From Didymella arachidicola (Eukaryota > Ascomycota > Dothideomycetes > Pleosporales > Didymellaceae): a stretch of DNA of 64,000 nucleotides. The notes below the pieces were generated by a model that was not told where the DNA came from, searched no databases, and saw nothing but the letters and a program-made list of their open reading frames with translations. The position numbers and the translations under genes are program-made. Positions 11,142 through 25,200 of the stretch are shown here, one piece after another (positions within the stretch are counted from its first letter, which is position 1; each line of letters begins with the position of its first letter). Location of the stretch: assembly GCA_016630955.3 (NCBI GenBank), contig CM049986.1, positions 1,054,001 to 1,118,000 on the forward strand. The letters run 5' to 3'.

Positions 11142-12981
11142 CTATGAGTGCTCCTCGACAATCATCTCGGACGCTTTCTCAGCAATACCGTACACTAGAG
11201 TCTGAATGTGTGCACTGGGCAACAAAGGGATGATACTAGCATCAACAACCCTCAACCGCTTTGTACCATACACCTTCAATTGCGGATCGACAACCCCACC
11301 GTCTTTCTCCGGAAGCAACGCAGCAGTGCCAGTTGGGTGGTAAATACTCAGAGTATTGGCCAGCGCATACTTCTTCCAGTCCTCATCCGTCTGAACCGCC
11401 TTGCCAGGCTCATACTCCTCCGTCCAGACATCACTCAGAGGCGCTGTGGAAGCAATCGTGCGAAGGAATTTGGCGAGATTGCTCGCAGCCTGGAGATCGT
11501 ATGGGTGGGACAGATAGTTGGGGTTGATGACCGGCTTATCGCTGATGTTGCGCGAGCTGATGTGCACGCTGCCCTTACTGAGCGGGTGCTGCACCACGCC
11601 AATCAGGGAAAAGGTGCCGATACCGAACAGCGACGAGTTGGCGGCAGGATATCCTTTCAGACCTGTGTAGCCATCGGAGAAAATAACTTCCAATTGCGGC
11701 ACTGTCGCACTTTGCGGTGGGGAGAAGTAGCTCTTCTTGACCTTGTCGACTGCTGAGGTCAGACTTGCATCACTTTGAACCAGGGTACGGAACTTCGCAG
11801 CGGTGTCATTTGATACAATGTCCCAGGGGAAGTAGGCATATCCACTGGCGGTGTAATCGTACAATGACACCTGGCCGGCATTGTACGCTGCCAGCTCGAT
11901 GGCGGCACGTGTCGTGTTCTTCAAGGCGTCAAAAGATGGGTATTCAGGCTTGAGCTGGTATGAGCTTTGGATACGAATGTGGTCTGAGAAATTTTCTCCA
12001 ACGGTTGGTAGGCTCTTGACAACGGGAATGCCGAACTTCTTCAGAAGCGTGGCATTGCCAATGCCCGAGAGCTCGAGGAGACCAGGAGTCTGGAAGGAGC
12101 CTGCAGATAGGATGACTTCTTTCCGAGCATGCACTATCGTCCCACCCTCAAGCGTGATGCCGGTCGCGGTTGTGCCTTGAAAATTGATCTTGGACACGCG
12201 TGTCTCGAGCTTGGTTTCGAGGTTCGCTTTGGCGAGCTTGAGATACTCAGGTGCATATGATCGAGTGTAGTTCGGACTAACGTTGTTTGGTTGTGTGCTG
12301 GCTCCCACAGGATGACCGTTGAGCGACTCTCGATTGGTGACGAGACCCAGATTGTTTAGAGCGGGTATCCAGGAAGACTGATGCTTGGGGAAGATACGGC
12401 TGATTAGCGTATGTATGGGACCTGTCTTGCCAACACCTTCCGTGCCGTATTCTGGTGATGGCATGAATGTCTCAGCCTTCAGCATCGCAGGGTACAATGT
12501 CTTCCAATTCCAGCCCTTGTTGCCGAGCCTCTCCCATGCATCGAGCTCAGCTACTGAAGTGCGGTCCCATGTCATCAGATTGAGCGCGCTGCTTCCGCCT
12601 AGCACTTTTCCACGATTTTGCGCAAACGTTCGGTTGTTGGCGCTGGATTGTGGAATGGTAGTGAGGTTCCAGTCATATCTCCCACCGAGAGTCGAGCCCT
12701 TTCTTCCTGGGATGTAGATACCGGGCTCCTGGCGTCCGTCCGGGCCTGCTTCAATTACAAGCACGGTGCTATTTGGCAGCCCAACACTGATGCGCGATGC
12801 AACTGCAAGTCCAGCTGTTCCGCCACCTACGATGATCTACCACACTGATTAGGTGCGCTCTTCTTGAGATCTGAGGTACTATGCTTACAAAGTCGTACGT
12901 GTCGGCAACCTGCTCAACATTGGTTGCGCTTGCCTGCGACAAAAAGCCGGCAGCTGCAATCGTCAGACTCCAGAACCGCAT
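11142..12981 (-). CDS. Secreted GMC oxidoreductase (FAD-dependent)
   Basis: FAD enzyme of the glucose-methanol-choline family, which oxidises an alcohol or sugar and usually passes electrons to oxygen. Exons 12981..12889 and 12836..11142, one 52-nt intron, 595 residues. The start at 12981 gives a signal peptide (MRFWSLTIAAAGFLSQASA). The dinucleotide-binding motif IIVGGGTAGLAVASR starts at residue 32. GMC signature 1 (GKVLGGSSALNLMTW) and signature 2 (GSFQTPGLLELSGIG) are present. Near the C terminus the two catalytic-region histidines lie in YHPTGTAAL and SAHIQTLVYGIAEKA. Several N-glycosylation sequons (NST, NLT, NRT, NYT, NSS) fit a secreted protein. It resembles aryl-alcohol/glucose-oxidase or choline-dehydrogenase-like members; the substrate is open. 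An upstream in-frame ATG at 13083 would bury the signal peptide. Confidence 0.92.
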
Positions 12982-13521
12982 GTTGCATGTGCTTGAGAGT
13001 GGCGTGGGAGGTACACGGTATATCTGTAGAAATTGAACATCAGGCGTCCGTACCTCATCATTGATTTCGTATAGCGGGCTCAAGCCTCTCCACTCCTGCA
13101 GGGTACATTGAGCTAAAACTGCAATATCGGAGCTGATCCTGGCTTATACGAGATGCTCAGTACGGCCCATTTGCGGTGAAGTGCATGGGGGATCTCAGCC
13201 TTCTCTCGGCCCTGCAGGCGTTGGCGCTAGCGCCAGTTTCTCAGCCCTTTCATTGGTTAGATGTAGCCAAAACTCAGGCTAATCTCCGCTGTGTGCATTG
13301 TCCGAACCTCAGCGCTTGAACAAAACATCTGTGTCTTTGGTGTGTTCGTACACTGGAGAATTGTTGGAGAATTGACAACATTCATGTATATCGCTAGCGG
13401 TGCTGGCCTGATATGCAAGAGAACTTCCTTCCGCAACACCCTTCTGCAGTAGAGGGAAGATGCAGGTCCAACTTGCGGTCAGACAGCCGTGCGTTGCGGC
13501 TGGCCCAACGGACACGAAGCC
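12982..13521. other. Intergenic region (GMC promoter, permease 3' flank)
   Basis: Tandem arrangement: the permease ends at 13522 and the GMC gene starts at 12981, both minus. No further gene seen. Confidence 0.6.
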
Positions 13522-15221
13522 CTACCGTCCGAAATATTTCAACTCGAATCTCCTCGCTACCGCGTAGCTGACGAATGCAAAGGCAAAGCCCAGCTCAAAG
13601 CCAACATCACCACCATATGGCGCTTCGCCTGCCTTCAACGCGATGGGTCCCACCCACCAGACTTGGCTCATGCCTGTGACCATGCCAGCAATACCACAAC
13701 AGAATGCGAAAACCGCTGCGATGCTGGGCGGGAGCTTCAAACGCTGGTTGTAGATTGCCAGGTCATATGCGTTCATGCTGCGTTTGTAGATGAAGTGGTC
13801 GCTGAAGGCAATGCCTTCGTAGATCGCGAGCCAGTAGCCTGAATACTTTTAGAAGGTCGTCATACCAGGTAAAAGCTTGAACTTACCAATAAAGTTCATG
13901 AAGTTGTCTAGGACGGTTTCGAAATGTGAGTATCCGGGGATAGCGATTGCGATGTAAATACCGGTACCTACTGCGGTCCAGACGAATCGCGGTACACGCT
14001 CCGTCCATTTCCCGCCCAAGACCTGGATTGTCAAACCGACGGAGTAGATATTGGGACAGTTGTTGGCGATAATACTCAAAGCAAGAATGACCAGGCAGAA
14101 CTTGCCGAAGCCACCAAGCGGTCCAAAGAGTACAGCGGCAAGAAGACCTCCAGTTCCGGAAGCCTTGTATCCATCTGCGTACTTGTTGGCGCCGTCGTTC
14201 AGCGTAGTGGCGGTCATAACCGCTATACCCAACATCTCAGTGAAGAGAAGAGGAACGATAAGACCGATCCAGACAGCAAAGAAAACCTTCGTCCTGGACT
14301 GATGGCGGGGCTGGTAAACTGTGTAGTCCGCTGCGTAACTAGTCCATCCTGTCGCAAACCCGTATACGACACTTCCAAAGCTGAGCACATTTCCCATCTC
14401 ACTGGTGCCCACACCCATTGGAATGTTGACGAAGGCTCCGGAATGCGCGAAGACACCAAGGACGATGATGAAGACGATGGTCGTGGGAATCCAGGACCAG
14501 AACTCGTAGGCATGAACGATCTTGTAACCGAAGAAGGTCACGCACAGGGTGCAGAAAGCGATGACGAGGACACCAGCGTAGCCTGGGACATCGTTGTTGA
14601 CAGCGTTGATCAATTGAGCGCCGACGATAGAGTTCACCGCCGACCAGCCAAGGCAGGCGAGGACGTTAAACACCGCAACTGCGATCTTTTAGCAAGAGGT
14701 TCTTCATACGGAAATGAGAGACGTACTGATCTTGACTCCATACCAGCCGAACCAGTAACGCGACAGAACCATTTGTCGCAAACCGAAACGCGGTCCGAAA
14801 GTGGAGAAGTAGCACACAGGGATAATACCAATAAGATTGAAGAACAAGCAGACCAGACAGGCATCCACGAAACCGAGGAAGAAGAGCGATTGCGCGAGAA
14901 TGCCAATCGCGAAAGATGATACTACCATGTTCGCGGAGAGCCACTTGTGACGATGTCAATGTTATGCGCTTCTCGGCTCTGAGCGCAACTTACCATCGTG
15001 CCAACATTCAAAAGAGAGTGGTCATCTCTCTCATCCTCTGGAACGCGCTCGATGCCGCGCTGCTCGACGTGGAACCGCGCTGCGAGTCGCTGAACTTTCG
15101 CGTAGGTCGAGTTTCCCTGCACAAAGGTCTCGCCGGGAACAGCACCATTGCTGCCACGCGACCCAGTGCTCAGACCGTCCTGCTTCTCCATGTCATGCAT
15201 GTTGGAGTCTTGATAGCCCAT
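13522..15221 (-). CDS. fcyB: Purine-cytosine permease, NCS1 family (FcyB/Fcy2-type)
   Basis: Plasma-membrane proton symporter for cytosine and purines. Exons 15221..14994, 14943..14727, 14678..13887 and 13838..13522; phases agree and give 517 residues, normal for the family. Marks of the Fcy group are WLSANMVVSSFAIG at helix 1, LSRYWFGWYGVKI, CLGWSAVNSIVGAQ, GWTSYAADYTVYQP at helix 6 and the late NNCPNIYSVGLTIQ helix. The first 95 residues are hydrophilic and cytoplasmic. Twelve membrane segments are expected from the hydrophobic runs. The family places substrate contacts in helices 1, 3, 6 and 8; those motifs are intact. Related Fur-type NCS1 members carry different helix-6 motifs, so the Fcy assignment is firm, the exact substrate less so. 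Confidence 0.9.
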
Positions 15222-16758
15222 CCTTGTGCTGGTCGTCGCGCGAAGCGGTTGATGGCGGGGGTGCTGTTAGGTTGAAATTTATGGGTTTAGATTTGAGGAT
15301 TCATCTGCTTCGTGCGTCGACAGCAGCCCGACAGAGAGAACGACCTCGAGTGTGACGTCTGAAAGCAAAATTCAAACCTCGGACGAGGGCTAGATATGGG
15401 GCTTTGACGTGCACACGCCGTTAGTCCCACATACCAGACTTCGGCTGGGACCCTAGGCGAGGCGAGATAAGCCTAACCGTAAGTCGCAAAGTAGGGGGAG
15501 ACCAACGGAGACGGAAGTTGAGATACGAACCTGCGAACGCGCGTGCCATGCCGTACTCCGCGAAATTCAAATGATTGCCACACGCGCAGGTCGCCGTGGG
15601 CGTTTCGTGTGCGATAAGCCTAGTAGAGTGGCCAATGGAAGACTACGAGATTGAGGTAATGGGCGTGGTTTCCCCCCGCCTTATCACGCCTTGGCCAGAA
15701 GCTTGTCCATTAACAAGCTCCAGACTAAGCCACGAGAGGCCAACCTTGCCGATGGGAGTAAGACCTGACATCTGGTCCAACGCCTCTTTTGACACATCTC
15801 CTCCAAGCTGAGCGTGTCTCCGGACGCATCGATCTGCGAAGAGCCGCTGCGACGCCTGTGATTTCTTTTGGGATTGAAAGGGCTCCGGCTCGATACGGGG
15901 CCATGAGCTTGCCGGATTCGCCCGAATCCCACAAATATTATCGTAGCGCTTCCTCCACGTTCCGACTGTCGAACATCTCCATGCTCTCCTGATTCGACTC
16001 GACTTGATCTTCTCAGAATGCGAACGCAGTAACGTGAGAGGCAGCCTGGATTACAACGAGCAAGCCTGCCCCCGTTAGCACGCGCTGCAGTGCTCTTGCT
16101 CACGCTGCGACTTCACACGCACTCATGAGACCACTCGCCTCGACCAAAAGCAACCTCTTCAACTTTGACCAAGAAAGTAACAAGAGAATTCACAACGCAT
16201 GCTGCAGCAAGACGCAAGTAGATAGAGTGGCAGAATCACGGCCGACGTTCAAATTGGTGTATCGAACTGAGGTCGATTGAGCAGGTAGGCAAAAATCATT
16301 GTGGGCACTACTGCATGATACCCTTCTGGATACCGTCTTTCCTGCTTCAGGCAGGCCTGATAAATTCCTCAAGTATACAGCACTTACGCAGGGGCAAACG
16401 TGTAAGAAGGGTCGATGTAATGCTCGCGGGTCTCTTTATGAGGCTTCTAACGCACGTGCTTTCGGACGGCTACCTTTTCTTCTCCAGGTCTTGCTTTGTG
16501 CTATGTTGGTTATGTATCTCGCGATGAGTTCTGACAGCCAGTTGTTTTTATGGCGTATCGCATGTTGTCGAACGTAGTTGACATGCACATAGCGTGGCAA
16601 GAGTGCACTACGTGAAAGAGGCATGCCTTCCGCCTTCATCCTTTTCTCTGCCTACATGCCCCAGCCTGACAGGGACCGGAAGTTCCACAGAGTGACAGTC
16701 AGCATGCATGGCACATAAGCAAATGTTTAGGTATTATGAGATTGAAGTGGCTCCGTCC
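15222..16758. other. Intergenic region upstream of the permease, no gene seen
   Basis: Contains the permease promoter and the 3' flank of the dicarboxylate transporter. The longest open frame (about 139 codons, minus, 15684-16103) is Arg/Ser-rich, overlaps open frames on the other strand and has no domain. Confidence 0.55.
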
Positions 16759-18599
16759 TTATTGCCTAGTGCCGGTGTAACTCCACTGCCTCCTTCTCTG
16801 CCCACCATCCGTCTGTGACCGTGCTGGCACAGCAGACACTTTAGCGCTTTCCAGCGCGCCCCTTCTACTAACCGTTCTCGCGATCCTCCCCATAGCACTC
16901 TCCCCTCCATCACCCACCCTCCTCCGCTGCTCATCAGCAGTCTGCTGCTGCCAACCCCCCTCCGTCCGATCCTCTTGTTTCTGCGGCCAAAGAATCTGGT
17001 GAATCATCACCGCCCTCACATTCATAACCACGACGAACATCCACATCATAACCAACAAGATAGTCATCGTACACCCAACATACCGGATAGCCTGATCCCC
17101 ATTCAGCGCCCTCGCGACCGCAAACGTAGCCGTCGTAAGCGCCGTATTGGGAAACACAAACGAATACCACGTCATCGCAAAGTCCATCTTGCCGCGACGC
17201 GCACAGCTCCAATGCGCACCGACGCTGACGAAGAAGAACCACAGCGCCAGTCCCCACAGCCAAAGGCCCATGAAATTCGCCATGATCATGCCGACTTTGC
17301 CGGCGAGCTCGCCATTGCCCTCGCCCATGAAGTCAGCAGGTACGACCTTGGGTAGTTCCTGGCCCATGGTCACGATGCCGGCAATGGTGAAGCCGCTGGG
17401 ACCTACGGAGATGAACATGCCCGGGCGAAGGGATTCTTTGGGGAGTTTCTGCGTCATGAGGCGGTAGATGAAGGCGGCGTAGATCATGAGGCTGACGAGG
17501 AAACCGATGCCTTGGATGACGTAGCCGCCAAGGATGATTTGGAGTGCGGTTGAGGGCGAGGAGACTTTGGGTGCGAGGGAGCCTGCGTGGGGACCGATGA
17601 TGAGGAGGGGGTATGCTGTTGATGTCTAGTCAGCAACTCACACCAGTAATATACTACAAGTAGCAATACCAAGAGCAGCAGCAATAACAGAAGCAGCGAA
17701 GGGAGGTACAAACCGGGAAAAATCCATATCGGCGTCATCTGGCTGATAGTAAAAGTAGTCGTCGACCACATAATCAAATAAATTCCCAAACTAAACGTAA
17801 CCGCCAGCCCGCAATCCACCCAAAACAGCACAATCATCGTATGCTGCAGCCAGCGCGTGTTGCCCACCATACCGACCCCGTACTGGCTCACATTCATCAT
17901 GATAATGCCGAAGCTCACGATCGCCGCGGGGATGAACAGGCTCTCCGTCGGATGCAAGAAGCTCGCGCGGAACGTGCGCGGGTAGAAGTAGAACCGCGCG
18001 CTGATCATGGCGACGTTGAACAGGAACAGGGATAGGTTCAGGAGGAAGAATATCACGCCTAACGTGTACAGGCCCCGGAAGCGGAAGGGCACCGCGTATA
18101 ATACGTTGGCGATCCCGCCCGTGGCCATGGTGAGGCAGAACCACGTCCATGTGAAATGCCGGATGCGCTCGCGCCAGGGCAGGCGTGTGTGCCGCCGGTC
18201 AGGTGCCGTGGAGTTACTTTCTGGGAGCGCGTCTTTCTCAGGCTCGCCTTTGTCGGGGCCGACGACGTTGCCGTTTCCTCCGAGCGTTGCGTTGGCGCGG
18301 GGGCCCTGGTGGCCGATTCGGGGGTCAGTCTGTTCCTCTTTTGCTTCATCGCTGCTTTCGGTAGGCTTTTCGTCTGATGCGTTGGGTGTGGAAGGCGGGA
18401 GATTGATGGCGAAGTCGTCGAAGGGATCGCGCTCGAAGGGCTGCGGTTCCGGGGTGAGCACGTGAGCGTGGTTTCGCCAGCGACGCCGGTCTGCAGCGCT
18501 TGAGACGGAGTCGATGCTAGCTCTGCGTAGCTCATCTGGAGGTTGACGAGCGGTATAGAACGTGTCCTGTCGCTCGTTCATGGCGATTTCCAGCAACAA
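16759..18599 (-). CDS. C4-dicarboxylate/malic acid transporter, TDT family (Mae1-like)
   Basis: Membrane transporter of the tellurite-resistance/dicarboxylate (SLAC1/TehA/Mae1) family; fungal Mae1-type members move malate and related acids. Exons 18599..17714 and 17615..16759, giving 580 residues. The intron (98 nt) has a GTTTGT donor and ends CAACAG with a CTGAC branch point; splicing restores TPIWIFPAYPLLIIGPHAG, the family motif. The membrane part starts near residue 148 with RHFTWTWFCLTMATGGIANV and includes GMFISVGPSGFTIAGI. The N-terminal ~145 residues are hydrophilic, acidic and probably disordered, and the C terminus is a long Arg/Gln-rich tail. Sulfite pumps (Ssu1) belong to the same family but have a different first helix. 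An ATG six codons downstream (18581) is also possible. Confidence 0.87.
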
Positions 18600-19207
18600 C
18601 GACGAGCCACAAAGACATTGGCAGAGGCGGAGCGAGCGGGAATGATGACACTTGAGGCTAGGAAATTGTTCAGCGAGCAGGAGCTAGCAGCTCGTGTGGA
18701 GATCTCGAGCACGGAGCGTTTCGTTCTCCAGCTCCGCCGAGCTTCAGACCGTGAAGTTGGGTTTCGTATGGGATCATGCTGAACTTCTGAAGTGCCTCAA
18801 TGGCATGCCACACGTGCGACAACACATATGCCCCGCCATTCTCCAAAGCGGAAAGACGAGTGGGCATCGCAAAGATTGTGGAGCAATGGCGTTGTCGAGC
18901 GCTGGAGTGCAGAGATAGCGTATCCACTTCCCGGCTAGTCGATCCGGCTTATCTCCGAACTCTTCACAAGACATCGAGGTAACAACCAGTCATGCCGAAT
19001 CGAAGTTGTAAAACTCATACAGAATATCTACTCGGGATACGTGAAGTCTCGAGTCGAAGAGCCCAAAACACCCGCAATGCTGTTCGCTATCCATACGCCA
19101 TGATCGTACAGACGAATGCCACAAAGCCCTAGCCCACCAATTGATACGCCAGCCATACCATATGTCTCAGCTCTCCGTTACTAATACAACCCAGGCACAC
19201 CATCTGC
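18600..19207. other. Intergenic region (TOR 3' flank, transporter promoter)
   Basis: About 0.6 kb between the TOR stop codon and the transporter start. No gene seen. Confidence 0.6.
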
Positions 19208-22200
19208 TCACCAGAAACTGCACCAACCAATGTAATGCTGACACAGATTCTCCAGGTTCGTCGCCTCCTTGATCAAGCGATCAACCTGCATCTGGTAGTT
19301 CAGCTCCTCGCCAGGCCTGAAGTCTTTACCAGTCAGCTTCTCCTTGACGCGCGACAGAACCTGCAGGGCGCGCGCATTCTGGACTTCCTTCGCTTCTGCT
19401 TCGTTGGGCGGCGCGATGCTTGACCTGTGTCGGTTACGGACCAACGACCCCATATCAGTGATATCGCCCATAATAGATTGGCGACGTTCGGATGGGTAGT
19501 TGGGCTCAGGAGGGGAGTCTCCGCGGTTGCCGAGGCGCCATGTCAAGAGAGGATCGTGTATGAACTGAATATTGTTAGTATCGACTAGGAGCTTGTGCAC
19601 GGAACATGCTAGCGACTTACAGCTTCGAGTACGGCCATGACGGATTCCTTGTTATCTCTCAGTACTCGCATGACGTGTTCGCACGTTGTCCTGTAGCTTC
19701 CTTCGATGTTGCTGACCTCCATGGCGTACGTCAACATACGCGTGAGACGGAACGGCACGCGCTCGGGGTACTTCTCGCGATGCATAGCGACTTCGAAACA
19801 ATCACCAAAGTCGATGTGCACGATCTTACCCGTAACCCTGTCAAGCATCAAGTTGGACGGGTGACGATCGCCGAGACCAAGAATGTAACCGACCATCGAC
19901 ATGACCGCCAGTGAGCGAGTATAGTTGGTACGACGGTCAAGCCAGGCTTCAGAACTCTTGCTCTTAAGCCATAGTACGCGGTACAAGTCTTGCCCAGTGG
20001 TGTTGTCGAGTGCGTATCCGAAGACTTCGACCTTCTGCATGAGAGTGAGACAGTCATAGTCCGGCGCCATCTGCAGCATAATACGGTGCTCGATATTGAG
20101 AAGGATCTTCCTGCTATCTCGGTACTCTCTGATGAGGACGTGCAGAGTATCACTGTTCGGCACAAAGCCGAGAAGACCCGATTGCGTGCTGAGCGGTACA
20201 GCTGCGTAGCGCTGAATGTTAAGATGTCGCTTCCGTGATTCGACATCATTAGCCAGCAGAGTGTTGCAAAGGCCGAACAGTTGCATAACACGCTCGTCCT
20301 GGCGGATATCTTCGTGACCCTTGAGGATGTGAGTGTGAGGCTTGCCATCGCTGCCCTGCATCTCCAGCTTGCGAGGGCGCTGTTTGGACTGGATGACAGA
20401 GGCAAGAGGATCGAAAGAAATGATGCGAATCACCGGCTTGCCGACCTGATACGTTCCAGGAACGGCGAGCTCCAGGTCATGAGCATCCTTGAGCTTAGGC
20501 GAGACATACTGCAGCTCGAGGGTCATGAGCGACGGAAGCTGACGCGCGATCTTGCGGAATACTTGGTAGTAGAGATCCCAGGCCTGATTGAGGTCGCCAA
20601 TTTCTCCAGAGGTCCTGAATGTATTGCACCAGTCGCGGGCCTCCTGCAGCTCGCGGCCGAATGATTGAATAAAGCTTATCTCGCGTAGGGTTTCTGGGCC
20701 CTTGTCGAGCATCGCGTGAAGTGGTGCCAGCGTTGCGAACATACCGTCTATGTTATGATCGCCGAAGTACAGCCTACTTGCTTCCTCAAGGCCTTCGTGC
20801 CACTGCTCGTGCCAGAGTACGGCGATGCGAATGAGCTCATGGCTGACAAGATCGGCTTGTTCAACGAGACGTGGTGAGTGCTCGCGCATTGCCTCCATGA
20901 GCTCCTTCGCGGATCTCTGGCGCCTGGAGACGTCCGACTTCATACTGACAGTCAAGGGGAAGACGAGGGCTTGTGGATGCGCTTTACCAACCTCGATCAA
21001 CAGCTGATGAATCGACTGTCGTACAGTAGGGTTCGGCTGGTTGATTCTAGCCAGTAGCTGTGGAATAACCTCCAACCAAGTGTCGATCGGTACCGACTTA
21101 GTACCTTCCGTGATGGTCCTGTTGACTTCAGGAAGGCCGCCGTGCATGAACCAAAGCGTGAGCAGACGCAGTGTGTCTTGCAGCGAGCTAGTCGATGACA
21201 ATGCGATAGATCTGAAGAACCCGTGAATAGCAGGAACAACATGGTCGTGCACCATGTTAGAGGGCACATCTGTGGACTCCCGATCGGCCTTCGACGTGAT
21301 TGAATTGATGACCTCAAAGTTGGCGAGCGCCCAAGCGTGCCATGCCTTGTACCAATTCTGGTTGTACCTCGTAGCTGCCGCGTAAGCTGTCAAGATCTCA
21401 TGGACATACTCGTGCTCCCACTCTCCACCTTGCAACTCTTGTTGCCAGTCACCCTGCTTCAAGAAACATTTGGCCAGGAGGCGGTGGCATTCAGCTAATT
21501 CAGCTGGCGAGACGCCCATAGCAGAACCGTTGAGCGTACTGGAACCTGTCATGCCGTTGACACCGTTTGATGCAGCGAAAGGGTTCACGTTGTTGAACAA
21601 CTGCGGATGGCCGTTGGTTATGCCATTCATACTGTTCATGCCATTCTGCCCCATCATCGGATGCGTAGCGGCTCTGGCACGCATCGCGAGGTCCTCTGAT
21701 AGTCGGGTCGTGAAATCCTTCATGGACTCGAGGGCTTCCTGTTGAGTGTGCGGATCGGCCCACATGTACTTGTACGTTGCGTATGCCACAGGGTGCGGGA
21801 TCTTGTGTGCGTTCTCGCGCACGTACTCGACGACTCTGTGATCGCCTGAACCCTCGATGTTGAGCAGCTTCTGTAGCGCCTTGTTCGCGAGGTTCATTCT
21901 ACTGTTCTTGCGACAAAGATTGGTGTATTTGATCCACATATCGGTGCCCTCATCTGGCGAGATGACGAGCTGTCGAACCTTCATCATGCGTTGCCAGACT
22001 TCGGGGTTGGGTTGCAGCCCCTTCAATCGCTTCATCCAGGTCTTTCGCATGGAAGCTTGCTTCTCGCGGTTCTCCTTGATGCCCAATTGCTTGTAGAGCA
22101 TAATCTCTTCAAGCTCAGCCAACATCTGTACACGGATCATCGGTAGATATGCTCGCTGATACGACTCGCCAAGAAGCGAGCTAAGTTCGGTGTCGAGGCC

Positions 22201-25200
22201 CTTGCGAGCCTTGGCGATCTCGTCGATAGCAATCTCGAACCTGTTGTTGTGAATGTTGAGGATAGAGGCGAAGAATGCTCGATCTGGCGACTGCTCCTTC
22301 ATGACGCTCAGGTATGAATCCATGTCCGCGAATTTGCCCAGACCCCATGCAGCTGTCGCAGCGAGTGGCGCAATCGCCTTTCGGTACTCTTGACTGGCAT
22401 TGGCCCACTTCTCCTTTGACAGACTCGAGAGCAGATCCCATTCACCCAGAGCATGCAGACAACGCATTTTACCCATGGTAATTTCGAACGAGTCAGGCTC
22501 TTCCTGCTCCCTGCGTTGGTAAGAGTTCAGGGCTTCATCCCACCGCTGCAGCTTCTCAAACCATGTTTCTTTCAGCTCGACGTCCGTATAGCCCTGCGCT
22601 TTTCGCAGAATTCCGAAAGCTGCGTCTGTTTGTTGTAGCTGGTTATTGATACTGATGAGAGCCTCTACCGCACTCGAGTTCTGTTCGGCGTTGAATTCCA
22701 ATTCCTTGTAGTGCAGTGCCTTTGCAAAAGCGTGACACTTGCCGGCATACATTCCTAGTATTCTGACATCGATCGGCAAAGCCTTGTCGTCATGTTCCAT
22801 AAATTCAGCCAAATTCAGCAGAATCTGCAGGATCTCAGGAGGGATGTTCGGCGATGTGAGCGCAGCCTCAATGGACCGGACAAGCTCTTCCTGGTACTGG
22901 TCATATAGCTCAGTCCAGCACGACACGAACGCAGAGTTGAACAGACTCCTTGCGATGGGGTTGTAAATACTGCCGAGCGGCGTGCAAGCACGTAGCGCTT
23001 GTTGTGGCGACTCTCGGAGAAGCTCGACACTGAAACGACGCATCCATTCAACCCAGTCTTCTTTGGTAGTCTTCGAGGAAGCTTCCCAAGCGGCCTTGAG
23101 ATGCTGTTGGTTAACAGCGAGTTTCTTGGTGAGAATCTCTGCAGAGATGAGGTCCTCATCGTCCTCTCCGTACCGCTCATCTGGGCTTAGGTCCTGAGGC
23201 AGTGGCTCGCCCTTCTGCAGCTTGGATACAATACGCCCATAGTTAGCGTGCTCCACCTTGTTCGCGATCAGAACCTTGTTCACTGTCGGTATGAAGTGGA
23301 CGTAGTCGGGACCTAGCTGGAAGATCAACGCACAGAGCGTTTCAAGAGCTGTCTGCTTGAGAGCTGCGTCGTTGCCTGCGAGAACTCGACAAAGCGGGTG
23401 GATGATTCGTGCGGCAAACTCGGAAACGTTGACCTGCTTTGACAAACGACCTAGCGTTTCTATCGCCAGTCTGCGAATGTGTTGTGGTTGACCAGGCTTG
23501 TCGAACATCTTTACCATGATAGGGATGATTAGGTGCATGTATTCTTCGGCGCTTGATCCAAAGATCAAGAAAGCGTGGAGAACCCTCTCAGACGGCAGTC
23601 TCTTCCCAGTAGTGTCCGAGTCCAGCACACTCAGCATGAGAGGCAGGACATCTGCCAAGTACACCTTGAACTCACCCTCGAGCGACCGTGCAATAGCTTC
23701 AATCAGAGAGAGGATCGTGGCTTGCAGTTGCGGGTTGTTACCCCAGTACTCTTTGACGCATGTCAAGATCGAAGGCAGATAGGGACGGATGTGTTGGCGC
23801 ACAATTCGCACCAACTGGCTAAGCTGATTGAAGTAGCCCTCTGATCGCCCGGCCGGAGTCGAACGAATGACCTGCAGGAACCCGGGGACGACCTGATTGA
23901 GGAACGGGACGCATTTCAGTCCCATGGTGGCGTAGATGTTCATGACAGCATCGACAATGGCCGAGTGGAACTGCATCAACGACGTGTCCTTCAGCAACCC
24001 CATGAGCGTACTGATGACGATAGTGGGATAGTACTCCTCGTTTGAGGGCGTTATGCCTTGCATGATAAGCGTGACATCGGTGACAGCTTGCGCCTCCAAG
24101 ATGAGCTGTTGGTCTGGCGATTGCTCCTGGATCTTCTGGTATTCATCTGGATCCAGAGCTCCGAGCGTACCCATGAGCCTAACGGTCTCTCGCCTTAACT
24201 CTCCTTCAGGTTCGGTCTTGACAATGCTCATCAAGATGTTCATCAGTTCCGGATAATCTCTGTACGGTTCGATGACATAGCCGGCATTCGTTGCAAGCTG
24301 CCCAAGGGCTTTAAGCGCAGAGAAGCGTTTCGAGTCTGAGCTTAGATCCTGCATGAAGTCCAGGATAACCGGCATCAGCTCGGGAATGTATTTGATCATG
24401 CCTTCACCGCCGACAGAGGCAAGGTCACCAATGGCCTTGAGCGTAGTTGACGCAACTTCAGGATTGGGATCCTTTGCTTTGGGCAAGAGCACGGTGACGA
24501 TTGGGTCAACGAGCGGCTTGATGAGACTGTCGGCAGCGCCCACCAGGCTGCTAATGAGCTTGGCGCTCTCCTCTTTGCTCCGCGGGCTGTTGGCATAGTT
24601 GACTTCGGTAAGTAACTGTAGAAGGACTTTTCGTAAAGACGGGAATACGTAGGCCGGGTTTACAGCTGTCAAGCGTCCGATGATTGCCATCGCAGCTTGT
24701 CGAATGACAAAAACCTCGTCGTTAAGTGCTAGGAACAGCGTGCGCACGTTGTCTGCCTTTCCGAGATGCCGATCGAAGCGTGCATCGAGCGCAAGCAGGA
24801 CTTCCCAACGGATCTCCCAGTCGACGTCGCCCACTCCAACTGTCAAGAGTTTCTCGATGATGTCACCGACCACCTTGGTCGCGTGAGTGCTAGTCTGGTG
24901 TACGATTGGATCTTTAACGAACAGCTGACAACATGTCAGAGCAGCGCGCTTGCGGATCTCTGGGTTATCTGCCTCCACGTAGCGGATAGCCACATCGCGA
25001 ACAAACTCGTTGAGTACGTGTCCAGTGAAGTCGAAGCTTCCCAATGTGTGGAGCGCAAGAGCAATCTCGGCTTCTCGTGCAGGAACGATTGCGGGATCTT
25101 GCCGGTCGCGCGACCAGATGGTGGGCGGTTGTGAAACTTGGTAGGGGCTGCCGAGGGGCAGGAATGATCGCTGTGCGAGAATCTGACTGAGGAGATCGAG

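Noticed and set aside
12982..13083. Upstream ATG at 13083 for the GMC oxidoreductase
   Set aside because: It would place 34 residues before an otherwise clear signal peptide.
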